Shown here one piece after another: positions 34,900 through 43,554 of a stretch of DNA of 64,000 nt. The notes under the pieces are model-generated. The model did no database searches, had not been told where the DNA came from, and was given only the letters and a program-made list of their open reading frames with translations. Source of the DNA: Alterisphingorhabdus sp038748365 (lineage in GTDB: Bacteria > Pseudomonadota > Alphaproteobacteria > Sphingomonadales > Sphingomonadaceae); NCBI GenBank assembly GCA_038748365.1, contig JBCDIZ010000003.1, positions 124,001-188,000 on the forward strand. Reading direction: 5' to 3'. Each line of letters opens with the position of its first letter. Within the stretch, counting starts at the first letter, position 1. The position numbers and the translations under genes were made by a program.

Positions 34900-35952
34900 A
34901 TGCCATCTGAACTAGCGCAACGATTTGCCCGTTTGATTGAGTCCACCGGTCCGATGTCGGTGGCGCAATATATGGGCGAGGCCAATGCCGCCTATTATGC
35001 GGGTCGCGATCCGCTCGGTGCGGATGGTGACTTTATCACCGCCCCGGAAATCAGCCAGATGTTCGGTGAGATGATTGGCCTGTGGTTTGCTGATCTGTTC
35101 CTGCGTTCGGGCTATAAGGGGCGGCCGCATTATATCGAGCTCGGCCCCGGACGCGGCACGCTAGCCAATGATGCGCTCAACGCCATGGCGAAATTCGGCG
35201 TCGAGCCCAAGGTCCATTTTGTCGAATCCAGCCCGCCTCTGCGCGAAAAGCAGGCGGCGTTGCGGCCCGATGCCATCTGGCACGATATGCTCGATACATT
35301 GCCACGCAGCGGGGCGCTGCTGGTGATGGCGAATGAGTTTTACGATGCCCTGCCAGTGCGCCAGCTGATCGCCACCCATGCCGGATGGCGCGAGCGTGTC
35401 GTTGCGCGCAATGGCGAGCGTTTTGCCGCCCTGCCCGGCGCGCGTCCGATGGATGCGGTGGTGCCTGAACAATTCCGCAATGCGCAACAGGGCAGCATAT
35501 TGGAAACCTGCCCCGCCGCCAGCGGCTTTGCCTATGAACTGTCGACAAGGATATCGGCACAAGGCGGCGCGATGCTGACCATCGATTATGGCTATGACCA
35601 GCCGCAACTGGGCAGCACATTGCAGGCGGTGCGCGCGCATGAAAAGGTCGATCCGTTTAGCGATCCGGGCGAATGCGATCTTACTGCGCATGTCAATTTT
35701 CACGAGCTGAAGCAGATTGGCCTGTCGCAAGGCCTGAACCCCTATGGCCCGGTTGGTCAGGGTGCGTTCCTCAAGGCACTGGGCATTGAGACCCGTACAC
35801 ACATGCTGTCACAGGAAAACCCCGACCACGCCGAAGCGTTGAAAGCCGCACAGGACAGACTGATCAATAATGATGAAAGCGCCATGGGCGAACTGTTCCG
35901 TGTCCTTGCCATAACTGGCGCAAGCTGGCCTGCGCCGGAAGGCTTTGCTTGA
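34900..35952 (+). CDS. SAM-dependent methyltransferase, MidA/NDUFAF7 family
   Basis: A 350-residue class I methyltransferase of the MidA family (DUF185). In mitochondria NDUFAF7 dimethylates an arginine of complex I subunit NDUFS2 during assembly; a like role on NuoCD is plausible. Motifs are GDFITAPEISQMFGEM near residue 45, the SAM-binding ELGPGRGTLANDAL near 78, ANEFYDALPVRQ near 142 and TIDYGYDQPQ near 225. ATG 34900 is chosen; the frame runs upstream only into the repeat. No normal ribosome site precedes it, but the repeat edge supplies GGAGG 15 bases upstream. Confidence 0.9.
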   Translation: MPSELAQRFARLIESTGPMSVAQYMGEANAAYYAGRDPLGADGDFITAPEISQMFGEMIGLWFADLFLRSGYKGRPHYIELGPGRGTLANDALNAMAKFGVEPKVHFVESSPPLREKQAALRPDAIWHDMLDTLPRSGALLVMANEFYDALPVRQLIATHAGWRERVVARNGERFAALPGARPMDAVVPEQFRNAQQGSILETCPAASGFAYELSTRISAQGGAMLTIDYGYDQPQLGSTLQAVRAHEKVDPFSDPGECDLTAHVNFHELKQIGLSQGLNPYGPVGQGAFLKALGIETRTHMLSQENPDHAEALKAAQDRLINNDESAMGELFRVLAITGASWPAPEGFA

Positions 35953-36011
35953 GCCTGAGCGAAGCAATGCCTAGATTAAACATATAAGCTGCCCAGCATT
36001 GGAGCCACGAT

Positions 36012-36686
36012 ATGCCAGAGACGCCGATGGATAGCCTGCCCGAAGACCCGACATTAGAGGAAATCCAGCTATTCCTCGCGCCGTATATTGCCGAGGAAGC
36101 AGCCTTTGATGGGTGGAGCGATGAGGCACTGACCTATGCGGCAGAGGCCCATGATATTGATCCAGCCACCGCGCGGCTCGCCTATCCCGATGGCGCCATG
36201 GATATGATCGACGCCTGGATTCAGTCGGTCGATGCGCAAATGCAGGCTGAGTTCACCGAAGAGCGTCTGGCAGCAATGAAAATCCGCGAAAAGATCACCG
36301 AACTGGTCTGGTATCGCATCTGTGGGGTCATACCGTTGAAAGAAGCGTTGCGCCGCGCCGTCTCAATCATGGCACAGCCACAAAATGCGCCCCGCTCAGC
36401 GCGGATCAGCTGGCGCTCGGCGGACCTGATGTGGCGCATGGCGGGTGACACCGCCACCGACTATAACCACTATACCAAACGCACCATTTTGATGGGCGTC
36501 TATTCCACCACACTGATGTGCTTTCTCGACGATGAGAGCGACGAATATGAAGACACCCGCGCCTTTCTGGAACGCCGCATTGACAATGTGATGCAATTTG
36601 AAAAGGCCAAGGCAAAGTTTCTCAAGCCAAGAGAAGGCTTCGACCTGACGCGGTTTCTGGGGCGCCTGCGCTATCGGGCGGATTAA
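36012..36686 (+). CDS. COQ9 family protein
   Basis: A 224-residue all-alpha protein of the COQ9 family. Its TetR-like fold in eukaryotes binds lipid and presents the quinone precursor to COQ7. Family features are the EEAAFDGWSDEALTYAA segment near residue 28, the mid-protein RRAVSIMAQP and the C-terminal WRMAGDTATDYNHYTKR. GGAGCC lies 6-11 bases upstream of the ATG. It follows midA, so two respiratory-chain accessory genes are adjacent. Its role in ubiquinone synthesis is inferred from the family. Confidence 0.9.
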   Translation: MPETPMDSLPEDPTLEEIQLFLAPYIAEEAAFDGWSDEALTYAAEAHDIDPATARLAYPDGAMDMIDAWIQSVDAQMQAEFTEERLAAMKIREKITELVWYRICGVIPLKEALRRAVSIMAQPQNAPRSARISWRSADLMWRMAGDTATDYNHYTKRTILMGVYSTTLMCFLDDESDEYEDTRAFLERRIDNVMQFEKAKAKFLKPREGFDLTRFLGRLRYRAD

Positions 36687-36697
36687 GCCGATTCCTG

Positions 36698-37573
36698 TTA
36701 TAGCCTGACCGGCATCATATCTCTTTCCCCAATATTACGAATTGTATCGCGCAATAGCTGCGCAGCGGGGGAAAGATCGGCGGCTTCGAGCATTGCCGTT
36801 TCAATATCCGGCAAAACCGGCAGAGCAGACTTTGGCAGCACTTTCAGGTCAGCCGGAGCCATTTCGCGTGGCAGCGGGGCTATGCCGAGCCCGGACCGCA
36901 AGGCAGCAAGATTCCCTGCAAGTGAGCCGCTGCTGAAGGCAATCCGCCAGGCACGTCCCGCTGTGTCGAGTTGTCGCGTTGCGAGATCGCGCAATACGCA
37001 GGGCCGCGGCGCGCAAACAAGCGCCAGCGGTTCATCACCATCGGGCAACGGATATTCGCGCGCTGCCACCCAGGCGAGGTTTTCGTGCAGAACCGTTTCT
37101 CCATCACCTGCACCCGGATGACGCTTGATCAAAACCAGGTCAAACTCGCCGCCATCGAAGCGCTCAAGGATCGGTAGCGTCAATTTGCAGGTAACCTCCA
37201 ACGAAACGCGTGGATAGGCGCGGACAAATTCTGCCAGCAAAGATGGCAGATGCGTCGTTGCGAAATCCTCCGGTACACCGAGCCTTACGGTCCCTGACAC
37301 TTCATGCTGAGCAGCATCGGCTATCAGCTCACGATGCAAAGCCAAAAGGTGCCGCGCGCGGTCAATCAAGCTTTCCCCAGCAGGTGTGAGACCAATTTGG
37401 CGCGTTCGCCGGTCGAGCAGTTCGACGCCCAGCTGCCCTTCTAATCGTTTGACCTGCAATGATATCGCCGATTGGCCGCGCCCCAATCGCCGTGCAGCCG
37501 TGGTGAAATTGCCGCAATCGGCCACCGTGACAAAAGCACGCAGACAGGCTGGGTCAAGATCAGAGGCAGACAT
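36698..37573 (-). CDS. LysR family transcriptional regulator
   Basis: A 291-residue LTTR. The winged HTH occupies residues 1-65 (LRAFVTVADCGNFTTAARRLGRGQSAISLQVKRLE) and the effector-binding periplasmic-protein-like domain runs from about 90 to 285. The nearest divergent gene is isocitrate dehydrogenase, with 96 bases between the start codons, the usual geometry for a LysR protein and its target. The effector is unknown. Its stop lies 11 bases from the COQ9 stop (convergent). Confidence 0.93.
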   Translation of the reverse strand: MSASDLDPACLRAFVTVADCGNFTTAARRLGRGQSAISLQVKRLEGQLGVELLDRRTRQIGLTPAGESLIDRARHLLALHRELIADAAQHEVSGTVRLGVPEDFATTHLPSLLAEFVRAYPRVSLEVTCKLTLPILERFDGGEFDLVLIKRHPGAGDGETVLHENLAWVAAREYPLPDGDEPLALVCAPRPCVLRDLATRQLDTAGRAWRIAFSSGSLAGNLAALRSGLGIAPLPREMAPADLKVLPKSALPVLPDIETAMLEAADLSPAAQLLRDTIRNIGERDMMPVRL

Positions 37574-37669
37574 TATTGAAATTCTTAATGGATCTTTGCA
37601 TCATTATCAATTTCCCTGATCATTTTCTTACTCCTAATATGCGCAAAATTTTCAATCAGGAGTAAGACC
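37574..37669. promoter_or_regulatory. Divergent LysR / isocitrate dehydrogenase control region
   Basis: This 96-base AT-rich gap holds ATTGAAATTCTTAAT (37578-37592), an ATT-N9-AAT near-palindrome of the T-N11-A kind LysR proteins bind, beside the regulator's start. AGGAGT precedes the icd TTG start. The operator reading is inference. Confidence 0.4.
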
Positions 37670-39163
37670 TTGGCATCTTTCCAGACCGAAACCTCACCCG
37701 CGGCAGTTAATGTCACATCTCCCCCGCGTATTGCCATTGCACATGGGGACGGTATCGGTCCTGAAATCATGGATGCCGCCCTGCGGGTGCTGGAAGATGC
37801 AGGGGCACGTTTCCAGGCTGTGCCGATTGCTGTGGGCGAAGAGGTCTACCTTCAGGGCTATTCCTCAGGCATTTCCGATGAAGCATGGCAAGAGCTTGCC
37901 AAGGCTGATGCCATGTTCAAAGGGCCGATCACCACGCCGCTTGGTTCAGGCTATAAAAGCCTGAATGTTACTCTGCGCAAAACACTTGGCCTGTTTGCCA
38001 ATGTCCGCCCCTGTCGCTCGCTTGCACCGGCGGTATCAACCCTGCACCCCGAATTGGACATTGTGATTGTACGCGAGAATGAGGAAGACCTCTACGCTGG
38101 CATTGAACACCGCCAGACGCATGAGGTTTATCAATGCCTCAAGCTGGTCAGCCGCCCCGGCTGTGAGCGCATCGTCCGTCATGCCTTTGAATATGCCCGT
38201 ACCAATGGCCGCAAAAAGGTGACCTGCTTTACCAAGAGCAACATCATGAAGCTCACCGATGGCCTGTTCCAGCAGGTGTTTCAGGAGATCGGCCAGGATT
38301 ATCCCGACATTGAGCAGGACCATATGATTATCGATATCGCAGCGGCTCGTCTTGCCGCGCGTCCGCAGGATTTTGATGTCATTGTGACCAGCAATCTTTA
38401 TGGCGACATCGTTTCCGATATTGCGGCTGAGCTGACCGGCTCGGTTGGACTTGGCGCCTCTGCCAATATCGGCGAGCGCCTGTCAATGTTTGAAGCGATC
38501 CACGGTTCTGCGCCCGACATTGCAGGCAAGCAGATTGCCAACCCCTCGGGCCTTATCCTTGCCGGCGTGATGATGCTGACCCATCTCGGCCAGGGCAAGA
38601 TCGCATCGCGCATCCACAATGCCTGGCTGCGCACCATCGAGGACGGCCTGCATCCTGCTGACATCTATCGCGAAGGTGTATCGCGCGAAAAAGTCGGCAC
38701 CGAGGCCTTTGCCGATGCCGTCATCGAACGGCTGGACAAGCTGCCCGAGATCTTCACCCCTGTTGAATATGAAGATAAGGCAGAGGCTCAGGAAGTTACT
38801 GCTTCAGTTGATAGCCATCCCCCACAAGAGGAACGGACGCTTGTAGGTATCGATGTTTTCGTCATGAGCGATGCCGATCCAGAGACATTGGCGTGCCAGT
38901 TGCAGGCAGCGACGGTTGGTGTGTTGCAACTCAAGATGGTCACCAATCGCGGCGTGAAAGTCTGGCCCGATGGAAACCCCGCCACCTTCTGTACCGACCA
39001 CTGGCGCTGCCGCTTTCAGCCGAGCAGAAATGTTGCACTCAACAAGATGATGATCGCCGAATTGCTGCGCCGACTGGCGACGGCAGGCATTGATTTCGTC
39101 AAGACCGAGCAACTGTATAATTTTGATGGCAAGCCAGGCTATTCGTTAGGCCAAGGGCAGTGA
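37670..39163 (+). CDS. icd: NADP-dependent isocitrate dehydrogenase, alphaproteobacterial long type
   Basis: A 497-residue TCA-cycle enzyme that oxidises isocitrate to 2-oxoglutarate. The IDH/IMDH core covers residues about 20-360: GDGIGPEI near 27, the substrate segment TLRKTLGLFANVRPCRS near 103, IVRENEEDLYAG near 133 and NLYGDIVSDIAAELTGS near 244, which carries metal-binding Asp residues. Residues about 375-497 form the extra C-terminal domain that marks the Rickettsia/Zymomonas-type subgroup. The start is TTG at 37670 with AGGAGT seven bases upstream. A dedicated divergent LysR regulator is unusual for this housekeeping gene. Confidence 0.94.
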   Translation: MASFQTETSPAAVNVTSPPRIAIAHGDGIGPEIMDAALRVLEDAGARFQAVPIAVGEEVYLQGYSSGISDEAWQELAKADAMFKGPITTPLGSGYKSLNVTLRKTLGLFANVRPCRSLAPAVSTLHPELDIVIVRENEEDLYAGIEHRQTHEVYQCLKLVSRPGCERIVRHAFEYARTNGRKKVTCFTKSNIMKLTDGLFQQVFQEIGQDYPDIEQDHMIIDIAAARLAARPQDFDVIVTSNLYGDIVSDIAAELTGSVGLGASANIGERLSMFEAIHGSAPDIAGKQIANPSGLILAGVMMLTHLGQGKIASRIHNAWLRTIEDGLHPADIYREGVSREKVGTEAFADAVIERLDKLPEIFTPVEYEDKAEAQEVTASVDSHPPQEERTLVGIDVFVMSDADPETLACQLQAATVGVLQLKMVTNRGVKVWPDGNPATFCTDHWRCRFQPSRNVALNKMMIAELLRRLATAGIDFVKTEQLYNFDGKPGYSLGQGQ

Positions 39164-39190
39164 ATTTAGGTAGTTTCTTGGAAAGCGTGT

Positions 39191-39463
39191 CTAGGGTCAG
39201 GACCTATTAAATATGTGGAGCGAGGTTTGAAGCAATTTGCCCTTGTGTGAGGAAGGAAAGCGCAGTCGATAGTGGTTCTATCGCAAGCTTTTCTGACGTA
39301 GCACAGGGGCAAATTGGTCAAATCCCAAAGGGACGCCAAAATGACTTCCATCTCGATCAAAAATGCACTTGGACAGGCAATCAGCCTTCCCGGCGCGCAT
39401 TTTCGCCCGATATGTTCGTCATTTTGACGCCTCGCCCACCTATTTAATAGGTCCTAACCCTAG
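39191..39463. mobile_element. 273-bp MITE-like element with 28-bp terminal inverted repeats
   Basis: The ends CTAGGGTCAGGACCTATTAA (left) and, inverted, CTAGGGTTAGGACCTATTAA (right) match at about 26 of 28 positions. CTAG, itself palindromic, forms both outer edges and may be the target duplication. A second, inner inverted pair (GACGCCAAAATGAC / GTCATTTTGACGCC) flanks the right half. No transposase is encoded; a 66-codon frame inside is not credible as a gene. It lies between icd and feoA. Confidence 0.75.
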
Positions 39464-39532
39464 GGCTTTACATGCAATGAATTACCCATGCCCTAATCTG
39501 CCAACACTCATATATGATAACCCTTTGCAACA

Positions 39533-39577
39533 GCGCCTGATTCCGCCTAGATAGATTCACTGGATAGACTCAGGCGC
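39533..39577 (+). promoter_or_regulatory. Stem-loop in the feoAB leader
   Basis: GCGCCTGA at 39533-39540 pairs perfectly with TCAGGCGC at 39570-39577 around a 29-base loop, 37 bases upstream of the feoA start. It may be part of the leader RNA or a protein-binding site. No clear Fur box could be assigned in the rest of the gap (39464-39614). Confidence 0.35.
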
Positions 39578-39614
39578 AGCATGGTGTTGCGCTATCACTT
39601 CAACAGCTTGCCCC

Positions 39615-39875
39615 ATGTTTCTCGACCAGCTTTCCCCCGGCCAGAGCGCCGACATCACAGATATTGCATGGGATCAGCTTTCTGATGATGAAGGCCGCCG
39701 TCTGCGTGCCCTCGGCATTGATGCGGGTCGCCGCGTGACTGTGCGCCATCGCGGTGTGTTTTTTGGCCGTGACCCTATGGCGATTGAGCTGGGCCGCACC
39801 ACTATCGCCATCCGGCGGATGCATGCCAAGCTGATCGGCATCACCGAACCGGGAACTGAGGAATCAGATCAATGA
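39615..39875 (+). CDS. feoA: Ferrous iron transport protein A
   Basis: An 86-residue cytoplasmic SH3-like protein that assists FeoB. The FeoA fold is visible in LSPGQSADITDI, RRLRALGIDAGRRVTVRHRG and the end strand TTIAIRRMHAKLIGI. Its stop overlaps the feoB start (ATGA). No separate feoC gene follows. Synthesis probably rises under low iron or low oxygen. Confidence 0.94.
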   Translation: MFLDQLSPGQSADITDIAWDQLSDDEGRRLRALGIDAGRRVTVRHRGVFFGRDPMAIELGRTTIAIRRMHAKLIGITEPGTEESDQ

Positions 39876-41734
39876 CCACTGCGCAGCCCCTCATTGCTCT
39901 GGTTGGCAACCCCAATGCTGGCAAAAGTGCGCTGTTCAACGCGCTTACCGGCGCGCAGCAAAAGATTGCTAACTATCCCGGCGTCACGGTAGAGCGTAAG
40001 GCGGGGCGGATTGCGCTGGCCGATGGCCGCCCGGCGGAACTGATCGACCTGCCCGGCAGCTATAGCCTGAACCCGACCAGCCCGGACGAAGAAGTGACCC
40101 GTAAAGTGGTGCTGGGTGAACAGGATAGCGAGCGCCAGCCCGATTTGATCGTTCTGGTCATCGATGCCACCAATATGGAACAGCATCTCGCCTTTGCATT
40201 GGAGGTGATGGCGCTGGGCCGGCCGATGGTGATGGCGCTCAATATGGTTGATCTGGCCGAGCGTGATGGCCTGACCATTGATGCAGCGCGCTTGTCCGAA
40301 CAGCTGGGCATAACGGTCATTGAAACCGTGGCGGTGCGGCGCCGTGGTATAGAGGCACTGAACAGCGCCATTAGTGACCGCCTCGCCTCGCCTGACAAAG
40401 CCGCACAGCCTATATTGCCGCCCGACACCCCAATGCGCGAGCGGCGGCGTAAGGCGGAAGCGATTGCCAAACAGGCGATCACCAATGAGACCCTGACCCG
40501 CCGCTGGTCACAACAGGCCGATGCACTATTCCTGCATCCGGTCTTTGGACCAATCATATTATTCGGCTTGTTGTTTGTTGTCTTCCAGGCAGTGTTCAGC
40601 TGGGGCGATCCATTTATGGACATAATTGAAGGCGCGGCCGAAGCGCTATCGGGTCTGGTAACCGCGACATTGCCTGAAGGGTTTTTCCGCGACCTGATAA
40701 CGGAAGGCTTGATTGCTGGGGTTGGATCGGTTGTCGTGTTTCTGCCGCAGATTCTGATCCTGTTCTTCTTCATCTTGCTAATGGAAGCCTCGGGCTATAT
40801 GGCGCGCGCCGCCTTTCTGATGGACCGACTGATGGCTTTTGTCGGCCTGTCAGGGCGCTCCTTCATTCCGCTGCTTTCCTCCTTTGCCTGCGCCATTCCA
40901 GGCATTATGGCCACACGCAACATCTCTGATTCGCGCGACCGGCTCACGACAATTATGATTGCGCCGCTGATGACCTGTTCGGCGCGGCTGCCGGTTTATA
41001 CTGTGATTATCGGCGCGTTTATTCCCAGTGAATCGGTCCTCCCCGGTGTCGGCCTGCAGGGGCTGGTGCTCTTCTGCCTCTATGTATTCGGCGTTGTCGG
41101 GGCCATGCTAGTCGCGTGGATCATGCGTGCTACTGTAACCCGCGGGTCCGCCGGTGGTTTCCTGATGGAAATGCCGAAATACCAGATACCACGTATCCGT
41201 GATATGCTACTCGGGCTGTGGCAGCGGGCATGGATATTTATGCGCCGCGCCGGCACTATCATATTCGCCACCACTATCGGTCTATGGCTGCTGCTCAGCT
41301 ATCCGCAAAAGCCGGTGGGTAGCGATATCAGCCAGGTCGATTACAGCGTCGCCGGGCGCATCGCCGGTGTAATCGAGCCGGTGGTCGCGCCGGTCGGATT
41401 CAGTCGCGATATCGCGCTAGCACTGATCCCGGCTATGGCCGCGCGCGAAGTCGCGGTGGCGGCGCTGGCAACCACCTATGCCGTCGATGCCGAGGACGAG
41501 GATGAGCAGGCACTTGAACTGGGCCAGCAGCTCGCCGAGCGCTGGTCATTGCCCACTGCGCTGGCCTTTCTCGCATGGTTCGTTTTTGCACCGCAATGCC
41601 TCGCGACCATCGCCGTCACACGACGCGAAACCAATAGCTGGCGATGGCCGATTTTCATGCTGGTCTATCTTTTCGTATTGGCATGGATTGCGGCGGGGAT
41701 AACCTTTTGGACAGCTAGTGCAATGGGTCTGTAA
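39872..41734 (+). CDS. feoB: Ferrous iron transporter B
   Basis: A 620-residue inner-membrane Fe(II) transporter. The N-terminal G domain has G1 GNPNAGKS at 12-19, G2 NYPGVTVE, G3 DLPGSYS and G4 NMVD, followed by a helical GDI domain to about 215. The membrane part has two Gate (nucleoside-recognition) segments, each with a conserved Cys-containing motif (SSFACAIPGIMATR and LMTCSARLPVY). At 620 residues it is at the short end for FeoB, with no long C-terminal cytoplasmic domain. Confidence 0.97.
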   Translation: MTTAQPLIALVGNPNAGKSALFNALTGAQQKIANYPGVTVERKAGRIALADGRPAELIDLPGSYSLNPTSPDEEVTRKVVLGEQDSERQPDLIVLVIDATNMEQHLAFALEVMALGRPMVMALNMVDLAERDGLTIDAARLSEQLGITVIETVAVRRRGIEALNSAISDRLASPDKAAQPILPPDTPMRERRRKAEAIAKQAITNETLTRRWSQQADALFLHPVFGPIILFGLLFVVFQAVFSWGDPFMDIIEGAAEALSGLVTATLPEGFFRDLITEGLIAGVGSVVVFLPQILILFFFILLMEASGYMARAAFLMDRLMAFVGLSGRSFIPLLSSFACAIPGIMATRNISDSRDRLTTIMIAPLMTCSARLPVYTVIIGAFIPSESVLPGVGLQGLVLFCLYVFGVVGAMLVAWIMRATVTRGSAGGFLMEMPKYQIPRIRDMLLGLWQRAWIFMRRAGTIIFATTIGLWLLLSYPQKPVGSDISQVDYSVAGRIAGVIEPVVAPVGFSRDIALALIPAMAAREVAVAALATTYAVDAEDEDEQALELGQQLAERWSLPTALAFLAWFVFAPQCLATIAVTRRETNSWRWPIFMLVYLFVLAWIAAGITFWTASAMGL

Positions 41735-41782
41735 TTTGCTAGAGAATGCTCCAAGCAAACACAGAATCTAAAGGGCATTTCC

Positions 41783-42319
41783 ATGGCAGGATCGGTCAAC
41801 AAGGTCATTCTTATCGGCAATCTGGGCGCGGACCCGGAAGTGCGTTCGTTCCAGAATGGCGGGCGCGTATGCAATCTGCGCATCGCCACCACGGATAGCT
41901 GGAAGGACCGCAACACCGGCGAGCGCCAGGAGCGCACCGAATGGCACAGCGTTGCCATTTTTCAGGAAGGCCTGGTCGGGGTGGCCGAACGCTATCTCAA
42001 AAAAGGCTCCAAGGTCTATATTGAAGGCGCGCTGCGCACCCGCAAATGGCAGGACCAGTCAGGCAATGACCGCTATACCACCGAGGTGGTGCTGCAAGGC
42101 TATGGCGGCAATCTCACCATGCTCGACAGCCCCGGAGGCGGCCAGCGTGGCGGTGGTGGCAATTATGGCGGCGGCAATGATTATGGCGCAAGCGGTGGCG
42201 GCCAAGCTGGCGGCGGATCAAGCTGGGGGCAGACTTCGGGTGGTTCTTCTGGCGGTGGCTCAGGCAGCGGCGGGCCTGCTGGCGGCTATGACGATCTGGA
42301 CGATGAAGTACCGTTTTAA
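41783..42319 (+). CDS. ssb: Single-stranded DNA-binding protein
   Basis: A 178-residue tetrameric OB-fold protein. The OB domain covers residues 1-110 (SVNKVILIGNLGADPEVR, TEWHSVAIF, KGSKVYIEGALRTRKW). A Gly/Ser/Gln-rich flexible linker follows, then the acidic protein-interaction tip DDLDDEVPF, with Val in place of the usual Ile. It is monocistronic in appearance and convergent with the DUF177 gene. Confidence 0.98.
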   Translation: MAGSVNKVILIGNLGADPEVRSFQNGGRVCNLRIATTDSWKDRNTGERQERTEWHSVAIFQEGLVGVAERYLKKGSKVYIEGALRTRKWQDQSGNDRYTTEVVLQGYGGNLTMLDSPGGGQRGGGGNYGGGNDYGASGGGQAGGGSSWGQTSGGSSGGGSGSGGPAGGYDDLDDEVPF

Positions 42320-42337
42320 CTGTAGCCGATTGAGAGA

Positions 42338-42880
42338 TCAGTCCTTCTTCAGCGCTCCTAGCGCAGCAAACGGGCTTTCTTTCTCTTTACCCTCGCGCAA
42401 AATGCCCTTCTGGCTGAGCGTAGCATCAGCATCGGGACCGCGCGGATAAGGGTCTAGCGCCAACGCCAGTGTTTGCGCCACAGCCTCGCCAATGTCGAAG
42501 CGGCCATTGTCCATTGGCATCAGGTCAATATCATCCTGTTCAACCAATATCTCCGCTTCGTAATCGTCGTCCGGCAGCGTTTGCTCGGCAACAAAGTGGA
42601 TTTGGAAGGGCTGGTCTATCTGGCTGGCAAAATCTTCCAGGGTGATCACACAGCTTTGGACAATATCTGCCTTGAGCGTGCCGGTCACATGCACATCATC
42701 ACCCTGACGTTCATAAGCGCAGTCTGCCGACAGCGTATTGATCCGCACCAAGCCGAAACGCTCGGCCAGCGCAGCGCCTTCAGCTTCACTCGCAACAATG
42801 CTCGCAGGAGCCTGCTCCAGCTGTGCGGCAAAAGCGAGACGCGACAATTCCGGTGTTGGGTCGCCATTGAGACGTGTCAC
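42338..42880 (-). CDS. YceD family protein (DUF177)
   Basis: A 180-residue protein of the YceD/DUF177 family, linked in other bacteria to 23S rRNA processing and often encoded before rpmF-plsX. Family features are CVITLEDFASQIDQPFQIHF near residue 75 and the acidic LVEQDDIDLMPMDNGRFDIGEAVAQTLALALDPYPRGP segment near 112-150. The usual C-terminal cysteines are reduced. The start overlaps the stop of the chaperone gene (ATGA). Confidence 0.88.
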   Translation of the reverse strand: MTRLNGDPTPELSRLAFAAQLEQAPASIVASEAEGAALAERFGLVRINTLSADCAYERQGDDVHVTGTLKADIVQSCVITLEDFASQIDQPFQIHFVAEQTLPDDDYEAEILVEQDDIDLMPMDNGRFDIGEAVAQTLALALDPYPRGPDADATLSQKGILREGKEKESPFAALGALKKD

Positions 42881-43410
42881 GCAATTTCTCCTGCCAGCAC
42901 GGTATCGACCCCACGACCAACCAATCCGCTATGCATCATCATAAGCCGGTCGGATGTGTAGCGAAGTGCTTCATCGCCAATTTCTGACTGATAGAGGTTG
43001 CGCCGCAGCACATCCTCCAATGCATCGCGACGCGCATCACCGTCTTCCAGCACAAACGTCTCACGCAATCCACCCAGCCGTCCGCCCAAAATACTCATCA
43101 TTTTACCGACACGCTTGCCGACAACCACATCGCCCACACCTTCCTGCCGCAACTGGCCGTCCATATCGTCGACAAATAATTCAGTCAGCGCGACACCGGA
43201 CTCGGCTTTGTCCGGCGCCTCTTCCAGCCGCAACAGCACCAGCGACAACAGCGTTACCAGCAGGTTGAATCGGCCTTCGACATTATCAGCGACGCCGCCA
43301 TTGACATACCAATGCGGCTGACGGCTGAGCGTGATCACCGCATTATAGAGCGGTACCAATGCATCTCGCCGATCAGGACCACGGGAAAACAGGCGCGAGA
43401 AAAAAGACAT
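42877..43410 (-). CDS. Ubiquinol-cytochrome c chaperone family protein
   Basis: A 177-residue protein of the Ubiq_cyt_C_chap family, relatives of CBP3/UQCC1, which helps cytochrome b assembly in the bc1 complex. Family features are LYNAVITLSRQPHWYVNGGVADNVEGRFNLL at residues 22-52, ELFVDDMDGQLRQEGVGD near 97 and KRVGKMMSILGGR. It is coupled to the downstream DUF177 gene and divergent from bamE, an arrangement often seen in alphaproteobacteria. Confidence 0.9.
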   Translation of the reverse strand: MSFFSRLFSRGPDRRDALVPLYNAVITLSRQPHWYVNGGVADNVEGRFNLLVTLLSLVLLRLEEAPDKAESGVALTELFVDDMDGQLRQEGVGDVVVGKRVGKMMSILGGRLGGLRETFVLEDGDARRDALEDVLRRNLYQSEIGDEALRYTSDRLMMMHSGLVGRGVDTVLAGEIA

Positions 43411-43554
43411 GGCAGGAAATTCACTTCTGGTTCAGCGAGGGATTGAGAAAACTCTTGTGGCAAATATATTGCTATTTGCCGCGCCAGATGCAATGCGCGA
43501 TGGCGTTGGCAGCTTCTGCCAAAGGTAATGTAAGACAAGCACGAACGGAAAGCC

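Noticed and set aside
39247..39447. 66-codon frame in the MITE-like element
   Set aside because: Starts and ends inside the element, contains no transposase motif, and partly reads a terminal inverted repeat.
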